The notes: generated by a model from the sequence alone, not told the origin. DNA of 64,000 nucleotides from Parasporobacterium sp. (GCA_017459985.1 JAFUBX010000010.1:29674-93673); one strand, 5' to 3'; shown: positions 24,729 through 34,322, counted from the first letter of the stretch. A program made the numbers and translations.

Positions 24729-25503
24729 GATTGCTGCAAAGATCAGCGGCAAGGCGGCGGAAAGGCTGGCAGTGCTGCTGTATGCGGTCCTGAAGGACCA
24801 GAAAAGAACCAAAGGAAAAGTCCGCCTGACGAATATGCTCCGCAGCGGCAAGGAGCTGAAGGTCTTTGCAGTGCAGGACGGGGAACTGGAGAAATTCAGC
24901 AGGGCGGCAAAACAATACGGCGTTCTGTACTGCATGCTGAAAGACCGGAAGGACAATTCGGGTCTTACGGATATCATGGTGCGTGCAGATGACGCCGGAA
25001 AGATCAACCGGATCTTTGAACGTTTCAGCCTGGCAACGATCGATATGGCCAGCGTGAAAACCGAGATTGAAAGATCCAAAGCAGAGCAGGTAAAAACAGG
25101 GGAAGGACAGCCTGCGCCGGAAAGGAGTGATCAGGTGAAGGACAAGGTGGACGATTTCATGAAAAAAGTCGTTCCGGAAGAGAATCCTTCCAAAGAGAAA
25201 AATACGAATGAAAACCCCTCTTCGGCCCGGACTGCGAAGTCCAGTCTGTCCGGGCCTTCTTCCGGGGACAGAAAAATGGTCAGATCTGATATGGCGGGAG
25301 ACAAAGCCAGGACGGAGGCAAGGAGCAGTGAGGAGGAGCGTATGTTAGGGAACAGACCTTCCGTAAGAAAAGAAATGGACGAGATCCGGAAGGAACAGAA
25401 GCTGCAGAAGGAGACCGGCAGAAGCCGTGACCGAAACCGGCAGAAGACGCTGCAGCATAAGGCTCCGAAACGGAAACGCTCCGGAAAGGAGAGAAGTTCA
25501 TGA
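24670..25503 (+). CDS. PcfB-like (DUF3801) conjugation protein
   Basis: 277 residues. The N-terminal 140 residues match PcfB/DUF3801 (IAAKISGKAAERLAVLLYAVLKDQ, then LRSGKELKVFAVQD, then KQYGVLYCMLKD, then DIMVRADDAGKINRIFERF). The rest is a disordered, Lys/Arg/Ser-rich tail. PcfB links relaxase and coupling protein in the Enterococcus pCF10 system. The start lies within the relaxase 3' end and the stop overlaps the next gene by ATGA. Confidence 0.8.
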   Translation: MSSSGDAAEQVVRMSLNGIEIAAKISGKAAERLAVLLYAVLKDQKRTKGKVRLTNMLRSGKELKVFAVQDGELEKFSRAAKQYGVLYCMLKDRKDNSGLTDIMVRADDAGKINRIFERFSLATIDMASVKTEIERSKAEQVKTGEGQPAPERSDQVKDKVDDFMKKVVPEENPSKEKNTNENPSSARTAKSSLSGPSSGDRKMVRSDMAGDKARTEARSSEEERMLGNRPSVRKEMDEIRKEQKLQKETGRSRDRNRQKTLQHKAPKRKRSGKERSS

Positions 25504-25688
25504 CAGATACCGGAGTAACCGTAAACCTTGACAGCTTTGAACAGCGGCTGGTCGTTAAAGGAATGAACAACTTCCGCAATGAGCTGATACGGGATGAAAA
25601 GCCCACAGAGGATGTGGACGATATCCTGCTCAAGATCATTGATGCCCCGCAGCAGAAACGAAAGAGGGACAACCGTGAAGCAAGATAA
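25500..25688 (+). CDS. 62-residue conserved ICE protein, paralogue of the 21318 gene
   Basis: ATGA overlap with the PcfB-like gene. Residues GMNNFRNELIR, then PTEDVDDILLKIIDAPQQKRKR share the pattern of the 21318 product, and the IDAP-basic ending resembles DUF5720-type proteins located before VirD4 in related ICEs. It overlaps virD4 by 14 bases. Function unknown. Confidence 0.65.
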   Translation: MTDTGVTVNLDSFEQRLVVKGMNNFRNELIRDEKPTEDVDDILLKIIDAPQQKRKRDNREAR

Positions 25689-27516
25689 AAACAAATGGTC
25701 GAAGCAGAAGATCTTTATGTATGGCATAGGAGGGGCGGCTGTGATATGGCTTGCCATTCTGATCGCTCCGGCTATGGAAAACGGACTGGGAGGGCTGATA
25801 CAGAACTTCGGAAGCATCATGCAGAATCCATTTCGGATCCGATGGTGTGATAACAGCGTAAAGACAGTCCTGGTTTTGTTTCTTGTATATGTGGTCGTGC
25901 TGATCGTATATCTTTCCTCAGAGAGAAATTACAGGAAACGGGAGGAGCACGGATCCGCGAAATGGGGCAATGCACATCAGCTGAACCGGAAGTACGCGGA
26001 CAGGGCAAATAACCAGAACAAGATCCTGACGCAGAACGTTGCCATCAGTCTGGACGGAAGAAAGCACCGGAGAAACCTGAATGTGCTGGTCTGCGGCGGA
26101 TCCGGATCCGGCAAGACCCGCTTCTATGCCAAGCCGAATGTGATGCTGGCAAACTGCAGCTATGTCTGTCTTGACCCGAAAGGCGAACTGCTCCGTGATA
26201 CCGGCGGACTTCTGCAGGCCAAGGGGTATGACATCCGGGTGATCGACCTTGTGGATATGAAAAAGAGCCACTGCTATAACCCGTTTGTCTATCTGAAGGA
26301 TGACAATGATATACAGAGGCTTGTTACAAACCTTTTTAAGAACACGACGCCGAAGGGCAGCCAGAGCCAGGATCCTTTCTGGGATAATGCGGCCATGATG
26401 CTTCTTCTGGCCCTGGTATTCTATCTTCACTATGAAGCACCGCCCGAAGAACAGAATTTCCCGATGGTCATGGAAATGATCCGGGCAGGCGAGGTGCATG
26501 AGGACGAAGAGGATTTCCGGTCCGTTCTGGATCTTCTGTTTGAAAGACTGGAGATGCGGAATCCGGAACATATCGCGCTGAAATATTATAAAAGCTATCA
26601 TTCCGGTTCCGGAAAGACCCTGAAGTCGATACAGATCACACTGATCACCAGGCTTGAAAAATTCAACCTGGAATCCCTGTCCGGCATCACGCAGAACGAT
26701 GAAATGGAACTGGAGCAGCTGGGTGAGAAGAAGATGGCGATCTTTGCCGTAATCCCGGATAACGATAGTTCGTTTAACTTTATCGTGGGCATGCTCTATA
26801 CGCAGCTGTTCCAGCAACTATTCTTCCAGGCAGATAAAAAGCATGGCGGAAGGCTTCCGGTGCATGTGCATTTTGTCATGGACGAATTTGCAAATGTAGC
26901 GCTTCCGGATGAGTTTGATAAGTTGCTGGCCACCATGCGAAGCCGTGAGATCTCCGTATCGATCATCATCCAGAACATGGCACAGCTGAAAGCTCTGTTT
27001 GAAAAACAGTGGGAAAGTATCGTCGGCAATTGTGATGAGTTCGTTTATCTGGGCGGAAATGAGCAGAGTACGCATGAATATGTTTCAAAGCTGCTTGGAA
27101 AGGAGACCATTGATATCAACACTTATGGACAGAGCAAAGGAAGGAGTGGTTCGTACTCCACAAACTGGCAGATTACGGGAAGGGAACTGCTGGACAGTGC
27201 GGAGGTAAGGATGCTCGATAACCGTTACGCGCTTCTGTTCATCAGAGGAGAACGGCCGGTGCAGGATGAAAAGTATAACATCCTGAAGCATCCGAATATC
27301 GCCCTTACGACAGACGGCGGAGCGGCACCGTATGTTCATGGTGAAGATATCATGAGTATCGCAGTGCTTGAGATGGATACCAACCTGATAAAGAAGGCTG
27401 AGACGGAAGCGGTAGACAGGGATGAATATCTGTTCCTGTGTGAAGAGGAACTGGAAGAACTGATTGAAAAGAGAAAGGAAAAACTGAATGAAAAACAAAA
27501 CAGTAATCAGAAATGA
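25675..27516 (+). CDS. virD4: VirD4/TraG-type coupling protein
   Basis: 613 residues. ATPase that delivers the relaxosome to the secretion channel. I set the start at GTG 25675 (AAAGAGGGACAACC upstream). Upstream codons in this frame overlap the preceding gene and look non-native. Two N-terminal membrane helices (about 12-30 and 60-80) are followed by Walker A GGSGSGKTR, the VCLDPKGELLRDT segment, Walker B-like HFVMDEFANVALP and the SIIIQNMAQLKALF segment typical of TraG. It is in the middle of the transfer operon. Confidence 0.93.
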   Translation: MKQDKNKWSKQKIFMYGIGGAAVIWLAILIAPAMENGLGGLIQNFGSIMQNPFRIRWCDNSVKTVLVLFLVYVVVLIVYLSSERNYRKREEHGSAKWGNAHQLNRKYADRANNQNKILTQNVAISLDGRKHRRNLNVLVCGGSGSGKTRFYAKPNVMLANCSYVCLDPKGELLRDTGGLLQAKGYDIRVIDLVDMKKSHCYNPFVYLKDDNDIQRLVTNLFKNTTPKGSQSQDPFWDNAAMMLLLALVFYLHYEAPPEEQNFPMVMEMIRAGEVHEDEEDFRSVLDLLFERLEMRNPEHIALKYYKSYHSGSGKTLKSIQITLITRLEKFNLESLSGITQNDEMELEQLGEKKMAIFAVIPDNDSSFNFIVGMLYTQLFQQLFFQADKKHGGRLPVHVHFVMDEFANVALPDEFDKLLATMRSREISVSIIIQNMAQLKALFEKQWESIVGNCDEFVYLGGNEQSTHEYVSKLLGKETIDINTYGQSKGRSGSYSTNWQITGRELLDSAEVRMLDNRYALLFIRGERPVQDEKYNILKHPNIALTTDGGAAPYVHGEDIMSIAVLEMDTNLIKKAETEAVDRDEYLFLCEEELEELIEKRKEKLNEKQNSNQK

Positions 27517-27835
27517 TGAAGTCTGCGGCGGTGTTAAGAAAAAGCACGGCCGCTTCTTTTTTGCAGCTGCAGTGTGTGCGGCATTCTGTATCTGCATGGC
27601 AGTACCGGTACTTGCGGACGGGGATCCGCTTACCGTTGTAAATAACCTGAGCACGTTTATCTTCGGACTGATCAGGGCAGTCGGCATCATTATCCTTGCA
27701 TGGGGCGTTGTGCAGGTGGGTATGTCCTTTCAGAGCCATGATCCCTCGCAGAGAAGCCAGGGCTTCCTGACATTGGCGGGCGGTCTGGTGATTACCTTTG
27801 CAAAGGAGATCCTGACATTGATCGGAGTTGCGTGA
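27488..27835 (+). CDS. Maff2-family small membrane protein
   Basis: 115 residues, starting inside the virD4 3' end (29-base overlap). It has a signal-like helix ending near VPVLADGD, then helix IFGLIRAVGIIILAWGVVQVGMSFQ, a polar loop SHDPSQRSQG and helix GGLVITFAKEILTLIG. This is the Maff2 pattern, a VirB2-like component of Tn1549/CTn-type conjugation systems. Confidence 0.85.
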   Translation: MKNKTVIRNDEVCGGVKKKHGRFFFAAAVCAAFCICMAVPVLADGDPLTVVNNLSTFIFGLIRAVGIIILAWGVVQVGMSFQSHDPSQRSQGFLTLAGGLVITFAKEILTLIGVA

Positions 27836-27897
27836 AAGAAGACTGGCGTGCCCCGGTTTCCGGGACCTGTCAGAAGTAAATCGAAGGGAGAACATGA

Positions 27898-28734
27898 ATG
27901 TCAGATAACTGGGTAGTACAGATGCTCACAAATATCCTGAACACATGGAATTCCAAGCTTGCAGAAATATGGACGCTTGTCACGATGTCTCCGCAGGAGT
28001 TCAAAGGCGGCGCAGTGTGGGGTGTTATCGTCAATATCCATAACGCACTGATGGCGATCGGAATCGGGCTTCTGGTACTTTTCTTTGTGGTGGGAGTCAT
28101 GAAAACCTGCGTAAATTTCGCGGAGGTGAAACGTCCCGAGATAGCAGTAAAACTGTTTATCAGGTTTATCCTGGCAAAGGCAGTCGTGACATACGGCATG
28201 GAGCTGATGCTGAGCCTTTTGTCTATTATACAGGGAATCATCAGTACGATCCTAAGGTCAGCAGGAATGGGAGAGGCAGGAACAGTCACGCTTCCGGAGG
28301 AGCTTGTGAAAACGATCGAAAAATGCGGCTTCTTTGAAAGCATTCCGTTGTGGATCGTATCGCTCATCGGTGTCCTGTTTGTGTGGATCCTGTCGCTTTT
28401 GCTGATCCTTACCGTTTACGGAAGATTCTTCAAACTTTATATGTATACGGCAATTGCCCCAATCCCGCTGGCATCTTTTGCCGGAGAACCAACACAGAAT
28501 CTGGGAAAGAACTTCCTAAAGAGTTATGCAGGAGTCTGCCTGCAGGGAGCGGTCATTGTACTGGCGTGCATCATCTATTCCGTATTCGCGGCATCCCCGC
28601 CGCAGGTGACTCCGGAGATGGCTCCGGTCACCCAGGTGTGGACCTATATCGGAGAGATTTTGTTTAACATGCTGATCCTTGTGGGAACCGTGCGTATGGC
28701 TGACAGGCTTGTGAAGGAAATGATGGGAGTGTAA
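27898..28734 (+). CDS. virB6: VirB6/TrbL-like channel protein
   Basis: 278 residues with about five or six membrane segments (for example AIGIGLLVLFFVVGVM, FILAKAVVTYGMELML, GVLFVWILSLLLILTVYGRFF). The sequence YGRFFKLYMYTAIAPIPLASFAGEP is conserved among the VirB6-like proteins of Clostridia ICEs. It forms part of the inner-membrane translocation channel. RBS GAAGGGAGAACATGA. It lies between Maff2 and PrgI as in related elements. Confidence 0.85.
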   Translation: MSDNWVVQMLTNILNTWNSKLAEIWTLVTMSPQEFKGGAVWGVIVNIHNALMAIGIGLLVLFFVVGVMKTCVNFAEVKRPEIAVKLFIRFILAKAVVTYGMELMLSLLSIIQGIISTILRSAGMGEAGTVTLPEELVKTIEKCGFFESIPLWIVSLIGVLFVWILSLLLILTVYGRFFKLYMYTAIAPIPLASFAGEPTQNLGKNFLKSYAGVCLQGAVIVLACIIYSVFAASPPQVTPEMAPVTQVWTYIGEILFNMLILVGTVRMADRLVKEMMGV

Positions 28735-28749
28735 AGGAAAGGAACATAT

Positions 28750-29217
28750 ATGGAAGTAAAGATCAACAGAGAGATCCGGGATTATACGGAATCCATGTTT
28801 TTTGGACTGTCGATGCGGCAGTTCTTTTTTTCTGTTGCGGCAATCGGCATTGCGGTCGTCCTGTATTTTGTCTTAAAGCCCATCGTGGGGCTGGAGACCG
28901 TTTCGTGGCTGTGTGTGATCGCGGCTGCCCCGTTTGCAGCAATGGGATTCGTGAAGTATCACGGAATGAGTGCGGAGCAGTTCATTTGGGTCTGGCTCCG
29001 TTCAGAACTGATAGAACCGCGGGAACTGAAGTTTGAAGCATCCAGTATCTATTACGAGATGATGGAAGCAAGTGCCCGTGAACAGAAAACAGCAGGAAAG
29101 GGAAGGAAAAAGAATGGCAGTAAAAACAATGAAGAACCTCATGAAGCAGGAGAAGGAGCAGTACAAAATCCCCCGGAAGGTTCAGGACATCATTCCGATC
29201 AAAAACATATGGACTGA
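28750..29217 (+). CDS. prgI: PrgI-family conjugation membrane protein
   Basis: 155 residues. The N-terminal REIRDYTESMFFGLSMRQFFFS, two adjacent membrane helices (about 24-65) and the segment GMSAEQFIWVWLRSELIEP are typical of PrgI/VirB3-like proteins. The C-terminal about 45 residues are charged and overlap the virB4 gene by 104 bases in another frame, so the tail may be nonessential. Confidence 0.87.
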   Translation: MEVKINREIRDYTESMFFGLSMRQFFFSVAAIGIAVVLYFVLKPIVGLETVSWLCVIAAAPFAAMGFVKYHGMSAEQFIWVWLRSELIEPRELKFEASSIYYEMMEASAREQKTAGKGRKKNGSKNNEEPHEAGEGAVQNPPEGSGHHSDQKHMD

Positions 29218-31453
29218 CGGGATCTTCTTTGCAGGAGGCCGGTATACAAAGACCTGGAAGTTCACCGATATTAACTATCTGGTGGCTAGCAGGGAAGATA
29301 AGGAGGCGATGTTCCTCTCTTACTCAGAACTCCTGAATTCCCTGGATTCGGAGGCAGTCACAAAGATTACGATCAATAACCATACAGCAAATAAGAATGA
29401 TATTGAAAAAGCTGTACTGATGGAGCTCAAGGATGACGGACTGGATGTATACCGGAAGGAGTATAACGACATCCTCATGAATAAGGCGTTGAATGCCAAC
29501 GGGATCATGCAGGAAAAATATATCACCGTGTCTGTGGCAAAGAAGAGCATTGAAGAAGCCAGACAGCACTTCCTGCGTGTGGAAGCGGAGCTGGAACAGC
29601 ATTTTTCTACGCTCGGTTCCAAATGCAGGGAAATGAGCGTGGAAGAAAAGCTGAATGTCCTGAGGAACTTTTACCGTTCCGGTGAGGCGGATTATGAGCT
29701 TCCCGCGCTTTCGGATATCATGCGCAAAGGTCATGACTTCCGGGATACGATTTGCCCGGACAGTGTGGAGAAACACAGTGACCATCTGGTCCTCGGGAAC
29801 CGGTATGTGAGGGTGCTGTTCCTGAAGGATTATGCCAATTATATCAGGGACAGTTTTGTGTCGGAACTTACAGACCTCAACCGAAACATGATGCTTTCCA
29901 TCGATGTGATCCCGGTACCGACAGAAGAAGCCGTAAGGGAAGTGGAGAGAAGACTTCTGGGCGTGGAGACCAATATCACTAACTGGCAGAGAAAGCAGAA
30001 TCAGAACAATAATTTTTCTGCCGTGGTTCCTTATGACATGGAACTGCAGAGAAAGGAATCCAAGGAATTCTTAGATGACCTGACCACCCGCGACCAGAGG
30101 ATGATGTTTGCGGTGATCACCATGGTCATATCTGCCGATTCCCTGGAACAGCTGGAGTCCGATACCGAAATGATTCTTTCGACTGCCAGAAAGCATATGT
30201 GCCAGATGGCGGTGCTGAAATACCAGCAGTTGGACGGGTTAAATACGGCTCTTCCGATCGGGGTAAAGAAGATCAACGCCTTCCGTACCCTGACCACGGA
30301 AAGCCTGGCAGTGTTCATGCCATTTAAGGTACAGGAGATCATGGACAGGGGCGGCATCTATTTCGGAGAAAATGCCATTTCACACAACCTGATCCTCTGC
30401 AACAAAGCCAACCTGATGAACCAGAGCGCGTGGCTGCTTGGTGTGCCGGGTTCCGGTAAATCCTTCAGCGCGAAGGAACTGATCACGTTCATCATGCTGA
30501 ATACAGAAGATGATGTCATGATCTTCGATCCGGAAGGTGAATATGCACCAATCGTTGAGGCCATGGGAAGTATCGGAACCGTTATCAGGATCGCAGCCGG
30601 CGGTCGTGACAGGCTGAATGCCATGTATATGGTAGAGGGCTATGGGGATAACAATCCGATCGTAGTAAAGAGTGAATTCATCATGTCCCTGATCGAGCAG
30701 ATCGATAAGAAGGGTGTCGGTCCGCAGCATAAATCCATCATCGACAGATGCATTGCTGCCGTCTACCGGGAAGGCGATGAGACTGGAACGATCCCTACGC
30801 TCTGCACTTTAAGGGATAAGCTGCTTTCACAGCCAGAACCGGAGGCAAAGCAGATCGCACTTTCCCTGGAACTTTATACCAAGGGTTCCCTGGATATCTT
30901 CGGTAAGCAGAGCAATGTGGATTTGGACAGAAGAGTCATCGTATTTGATACGCATGGACTTGGAGCTCAGCTGAAGCCGGCCGGACTTCTGGTCATCACG
31001 GATACCATGCTGAACCGTGTAACATTGAACTGGAAGAGAGGCAAGCGTACTCATATCTTTATTGATGAGATCCATGTGGTCTTCGAAAATGAATACTCCG
31101 CCCAGTTCTTCAATTCCGCATGGAGGCAGTTCCGAAAACGTAACGCGTATCCGACGGCTATCACACAGAACGTGGAATATCTTCTGGATTCTGTGCAGGC
31201 CAGCACCATGCTGTCAAACTCGGAGTTCATCATCATGCTGAACCAGGCGGCATCTGACCGGCAGAAGCTGGCAAACCTTCTGGGAATATCCGGGGAGCAG
31301 ATGAGCTATATCACGAATGCGGATCCCGGCTGTGGATTAATAAAGTATGGTGGATCGCTGGTACCGTTTACCAACCGCTGGCCGCATGGAAAGATCTATG
31401 ATCTGATCACAACAAAACCTGGTGAAGGAGCATTTGCAGGGCAGGCGAGATAA
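29114..31453 (+). CDS. virB4: VirB4-family conjugation ATPase
   Basis: 779 residues from ATG 29114 (GGAAGGAAAAAGA upstream). It powers assembly of the transfer channel. The N-terminal CagE/TrbE-like domain is followed by Walker A LGVPGSGKSFSAK, MIFDPEGEYAPIVEAMG, Walker B-like RTHIFIDEIHVVFEN, and the C-terminal AITQNVEYLLDS and EFIIMLNQAASDR motifs. The stop codon lies in the loop of an 8-bp hairpin (31439-31461). Confidence 0.93.
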   Translation: MAVKTMKNLMKQEKEQYKIPRKVQDIIPIKNIWTDGIFFAGGRYTKTWKFTDINYLVASREDKEAMFLSYSELLNSLDSEAVTKITINNHTANKNDIEKAVLMELKDDGLDVYRKEYNDILMNKALNANGIMQEKYITVSVAKKSIEEARQHFLRVEAELEQHFSTLGSKCREMSVEEKLNVLRNFYRSGEADYELPALSDIMRKGHDFRDTICPDSVEKHSDHLVLGNRYVRVLFLKDYANYIRDSFVSELTDLNRNMMLSIDVIPVPTEEAVREVERRLLGVETNITNWQRKQNQNNNFSAVVPYDMELQRKESKEFLDDLTTRDQRMMFAVITMVISADSLEQLESDTEMILSTARKHMCQMAVLKYQQLDGLNTALPIGVKKINAFRTLTTESLAVFMPFKVQEIMDRGGIYFGENAISHNLILCNKANLMNQSAWLLGVPGSGKSFSAKELITFIMLNTEDDVMIFDPEGEYAPIVEAMGSIGTVIRIAAGGRDRLNAMYMVEGYGDNNPIVVKSEFIMSLIEQIDKKGVGPQHKSIIDRCIAAVYREGDETGTIPTLCTLRDKLLSQPEPEAKQIALSLELYTKGSLDIFGKQSNVDLDRRVIVFDTHGLGAQLKPAGLLVITDTMLNRVTLNWKRGKRTHIFIDEIHVVFENEYSAQFFNSAWRQFRKRNAYPTAITQNVEYLLDSVQASTMLSNSEFIIMLNQAASDRQKLANLLGISGEQMSYITNADPGCGLIKYGGSLVPFTNRWPHGKIYDLITTKPGEGAFAGQAR

Positions 31454-31461
31454 GCCTGCCC
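31439..31461 (+). promoter_or_regulatory. Hairpin spanning the virB4 stop codon
   Basis: GGGCAGGC (31439-31446) pairs with GCCTGCCC (31454-31461). The TAA stop of virB4 is in the 7-base loop and CTTT follows. It could be a weak terminator or attenuator between virB4 and the sortase. Confidence 0.55.
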
Positions 31462-31480
31462 CTTTAAGGAGGGACTTAAG

Positions 31481-32242
31481 TTGAAACGAAAAAAGAGAAA
31501 GATCATTGCAGGGATTTTGATCGCACAGATGGCCGGTCTAATCATCTTCTCCGGCGTGAAGCTCCTTCAGTATCTGGATGAAAAAGCACAAGTGGAGGAG
31601 CAGTTCGATACGTTAAGCCGGATGACAGATACCGAAAGAAGCAGCAGGGAAGATAAAGAACAGGCAGACGGAAACCGGTTGAAACGATATCAGAAGATTT
31701 ATGAGCAGAATCCTGATTTCATCGGCTGGCTCCGGATCGAAGGCACCAATATCAATTACCCAGTCATGCAGTCCGGGACAGATGATCCGGAGTTTTACTT
31801 AGATCACGATTTTAATAAAGATTACAGCGTGTACGGGGTACCGTTTGCGGATGCAGCCTGCAAAATCGGTGAGAGCAACAATGTGATCCTGTATGGCCAT
31901 CACATGACAAGTGAGACTATGTTCCATGAGATCACCTATTATGAGGATCCGGAGTTCTTAAAGGATCACAAAAGAATCCTTTTTGATACGCTGGGATCCG
32001 AAGACGAATATGAAGTGATTGCCGTTTTCCGGTTCGATACTGATCATGAAAGCTTCCGGTTCAACCGATATACCGATATGGATATGAAAACCTTTGCTGA
32101 GTTCATGAAATGCGTCCACGAAAGGGAACTGTACAATACCGGGCTGGATGCCGTGTTCGGAGAAAAGCTGCTGACCCTTTCCACCTGCGATTATGTTTAT
32201 AACAACGGAAGATTTGTAGTAGTGGCGAAGGAGGTGGACTGA
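31481..32242 (+). CDS. Class B sortase of the conjugation module
   Basis: 253 residues starting at TTG 31481, eight bases after AAGGAGGG. It has an N-terminal membrane anchor (IIAGILIAQMAGLIIFSGV). The catalytic domain shows IGWLRIEGTNINYPVMQ, His in ILYGHHMTS, and Cys in LLTLSTCDYVYNNGRFVVVAK, the class B pattern. Tn1549/CTn-type ICEs often encode such a sortase within the transfer operon; its substrate is unknown. The stop overlaps the next start (TGATGG). Confidence 0.88.
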   Translation: MKRKKRKIIAGILIAQMAGLIIFSGVKLLQYLDEKAQVEEQFDTLSRMTDTERSSREDKEQADGNRLKRYQKIYEQNPDFIGWLRIEGTNINYPVMQSGTDDPEFYLDHDFNKDYSVYGVPFADAACKIGESNNVILYGHHMTSETMFHEITYYEDPEFLKDHKRILFDTLGSEDEYEVIAVFRFDTDHESFRFNRYTDMDMKTFAEFMKCVHERELYNTGLDAVFGEKLLTLSTCDYVYNNGRFVVVAKEVD

Positions 32243-34110
32243 TGGCGGAAGACTTGGAAGAAAACAACGGAAGGGCCGGAAAACAGCGTGCCATAAAAAC
32301 CAGGGAAGCGACGAAGAATGTCCGGGTGGTTGATAAAGCGCAGAACCTTTCCAGCCACCTGAAAGAAAACATGATCCGGACGAAGGAGAAAACCAAGAGT
32401 GTATTGGATGACAGCCAGGATGATGGTATCAATTACGCAGTTGACCGCTCGGAAGAGACGGCGGAAACAGTTGTTTATGAAACGAAGAGGGGAGTCCGTA
32501 AGGGAAATGAAAAGGTTAAGAATCAGGTTGAAAAGCGTGTGCGAAGACATATGGAAAACCATGAGAAAGCAAGGCGTAATGAGGCGTCACGAAAAAGAAT
32601 TGATTCTGCCCGTTCTGACACTACTCATACAATAAAGACATATGGACGTCACTCGGAGGGTACTGTTAAAACTGCTGATAATATAAAAGGGATCCGGACA
32701 GTACGGGAAGGCAAGACGATCAAAACAACTGCTAGATCATCCGGAAAAGCATTCATTAAAACGGCCGAGCATTCTGTGAAAGGTGTCGAAAAGACCATAA
32801 AAACGGCAGAAAGCACAGCGAAGGCAACCGTGAAAACGGCAAAGACAACTGCAAAGGCTGCGAAGCAGAGCGCAAAAGCGGCAGCAAAAGCATCGGAAAA
32901 AGCAGCCATTGCAGCCAAGAATGCTGCAGCAGCGACAGCCAGGGCAGCCTCTGCATCAGCAAAGGCTATCGCAGTGGCAGTAAAGGCGGTTGTGGGCGCA
33001 TTCTGGAAGATCGCGGCTGCAGCCGGAACAGTGCTTGTGGCAGCTATTCCTTTCATTGCCCTTGGTGTCGTAATCATAGCTGTTGCGGTCCTCTGTACCG
33101 GAGATACTGCTCACAACAGCACAGCGAGCGATGCAACATCAGCAATTGCGGAGATCAATACCGAATGGCAGACCCAACTAGATGAAATCAGTAATGGTAT
33201 TGAGGATGTGACAATGGGAGGCGGCAGGGCAACATGGCCACAGGTCTTTTCCGTTTATACTGCCATGTCGGATGAAACGTCTGTGGAAACATGGGATGAG
33301 ATCATTGACCTGAAACAGATCTTCTGGGACATGAACCTGATCCATTATGATATCTATGCAGTTGTTGAAGCGGAGAAAGCTCCGGAGGCAGATGTGAAAA
33401 TACTGATGAGGTCCGTAGATGCCAGGTTCCTGTGTTCTGGAGCCGGGCAGGTCCTGCGAATGGAAGAGGAAAGCTATCAGAACAAGCAGAAACCTGAAGA
33501 CATTGCAAAGCAGTATAAAGGCAGGAAGATTCATTCCGTGATCACGATAATTGCGAACCACCGGTCAGTGGAAGAAATGGCGGAGCGGCTCGGGTTCAGC
33601 AAGTACCAGATCGAACATGCACAGGCACTTTTGGAAGACGAGTTTGCTTCCTTCTGGCAGGAACGTCTTTACGGTGTGGCAGGAGCGGACGATGATATTG
33701 TGAAAGTTGCTGCTACGCAGATCGGAAATACCGGCGGTTGGCCATACTGGGAATACGTCGGCTTCCCATCCCGAGTCGAGTGGTGTGCCTGCTTTGTGTC
33801 CTGGTGCGCAGGCCAGTGCGGATATATTGACAAAGGACTTTTCATAAATACCGGATACCCGCCCGGACAGGTCGAGTTTTTTCGGAGTAAAGGACACTGG
33901 ATGGACGGAAGCGGCACGCCGTCACCAGGAATGATCATATTCTTTGATTGGTATCACGCTGATTTCGCCGATCACGTCGGTATCGTGGAATATGTGGAGG
34001 ACGGATATGTCCATACCATTGAAGGAAACTCAGGAGATGCAGTGCAGAGAAGAGTAAGAACACTAGGAGACAGTCAAATTCAGGGGTATGGATGGATATT
34101 GGATAAGTAA
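32242..34110 (+). CDS. Conjugation cell-wall hydrolase (CHAP/NlpC-like) with long helical repeat stalk
   Basis: 622 residues. Residues 1-100 are charged. Residues 130-255 are a Lys/Thr/Ala-rich run of KTAxSTxKA/AKAA-like repeats. One membrane helix (about 262-290) follows. The outside part has a lysozyme-like region (VFSVYTAMSDETSVETWDE to about residue 470) and ends in a CHAP/amidase domain with Cys in WCACFVSWCAGQCGY, GMIIFFDW and His in DHVGIVEYVEDG. It cuts peptidoglycan so the channel can cross the wall. It is the last gene of the transfer operon and RBS GGAGGTGGACTG couples it to the sortase. Confidence 0.85.
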   Translation: MAEDLEENNGRAGKQRAIKTREATKNVRVVDKAQNLSSHLKENMIRTKEKTKSVLDDSQDDGINYAVDRSEETAETVVYETKRGVRKGNEKVKNQVEKRVRRHMENHEKARRNEASRKRIDSARSDTTHTIKTYGRHSEGTVKTADNIKGIRTVREGKTIKTTARSSGKAFIKTAEHSVKGVEKTIKTAESTAKATVKTAKTTAKAAKQSAKAAAKASEKAAIAAKNAAAATARAASASAKAIAVAVKAVVGAFWKIAAAAGTVLVAAIPFIALGVVIIAVAVLCTGDTAHNSTASDATSAIAEINTEWQTQLDEISNGIEDVTMGGGRATWPQVFSVYTAMSDETSVETWDEIIDLKQIFWDMNLIHYDIYAVVEAEKAPEADVKILMRSVDARFLCSGAGQVLRMEEESYQNKQKPEDIAKQYKGRKIHSVITIIANHRSVEEMAERLGFSKYQIEHAQALLEDEFASFWQERLYGVAGADDDIVKVAATQIGNTGGWPYWEYVGFPSRVEWCACFVSWCAGQCGYIDKGLFINTGYPPGQVEFFRSKGHWMDGSGTPSPGMIIFFDWYHADFADHVGIVEYVEDGYVHTIEGNSGDAVQRRVRTLGDSQIQGYGWILDK

Positions 34111-34145
34111 CGAATATAAATATTTAACATCATGTCAGGCTTTGC

Positions 34146-34181
34146 AAGGCTAAAAACGGCGAAATGCCCGTTTTTAGCCTT
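34146..34181 (+). terminator. Strong hairpin closing the transfer operon
   Basis: AAGGCTAAAAACGG pairs with CCGTTTTTAGCCTT (14 bp, perfect) around an 8-base loop, 36 bp after the hydrolase stop. There is no classical T tract after it, but it contains one in the 3' arm. Likely the terminator between the transfer and defence modules. Confidence 0.65.
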
Positions 34182-34251
34182 GTGACGCTTGCTTATTTAT
34201 ACATAGGTGGCTCTAAATATCGACAATTGAACGATAATCGGCGATTACAAA

Positions 34252-34280
34252 TTGTAAAATCGGTGTCTTCTCGTTATAAT
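34252..34280 (+). promoter_or_regulatory. Sigma-A-like promoter before the WYL regulator
   Basis: TTGTAA (34252-34257), a 17-bp spacer and TATAAT (34275-34280), 43 bp before the WYL gene start. This would make the regulator, and perhaps the defence operon, independent of the transfer operon. Confidence 0.65.
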
Positions 34281-34322
34281 ATAATATGTATTCCTATATA
34301 ATTTTTTACACAGAGGGGCTAT

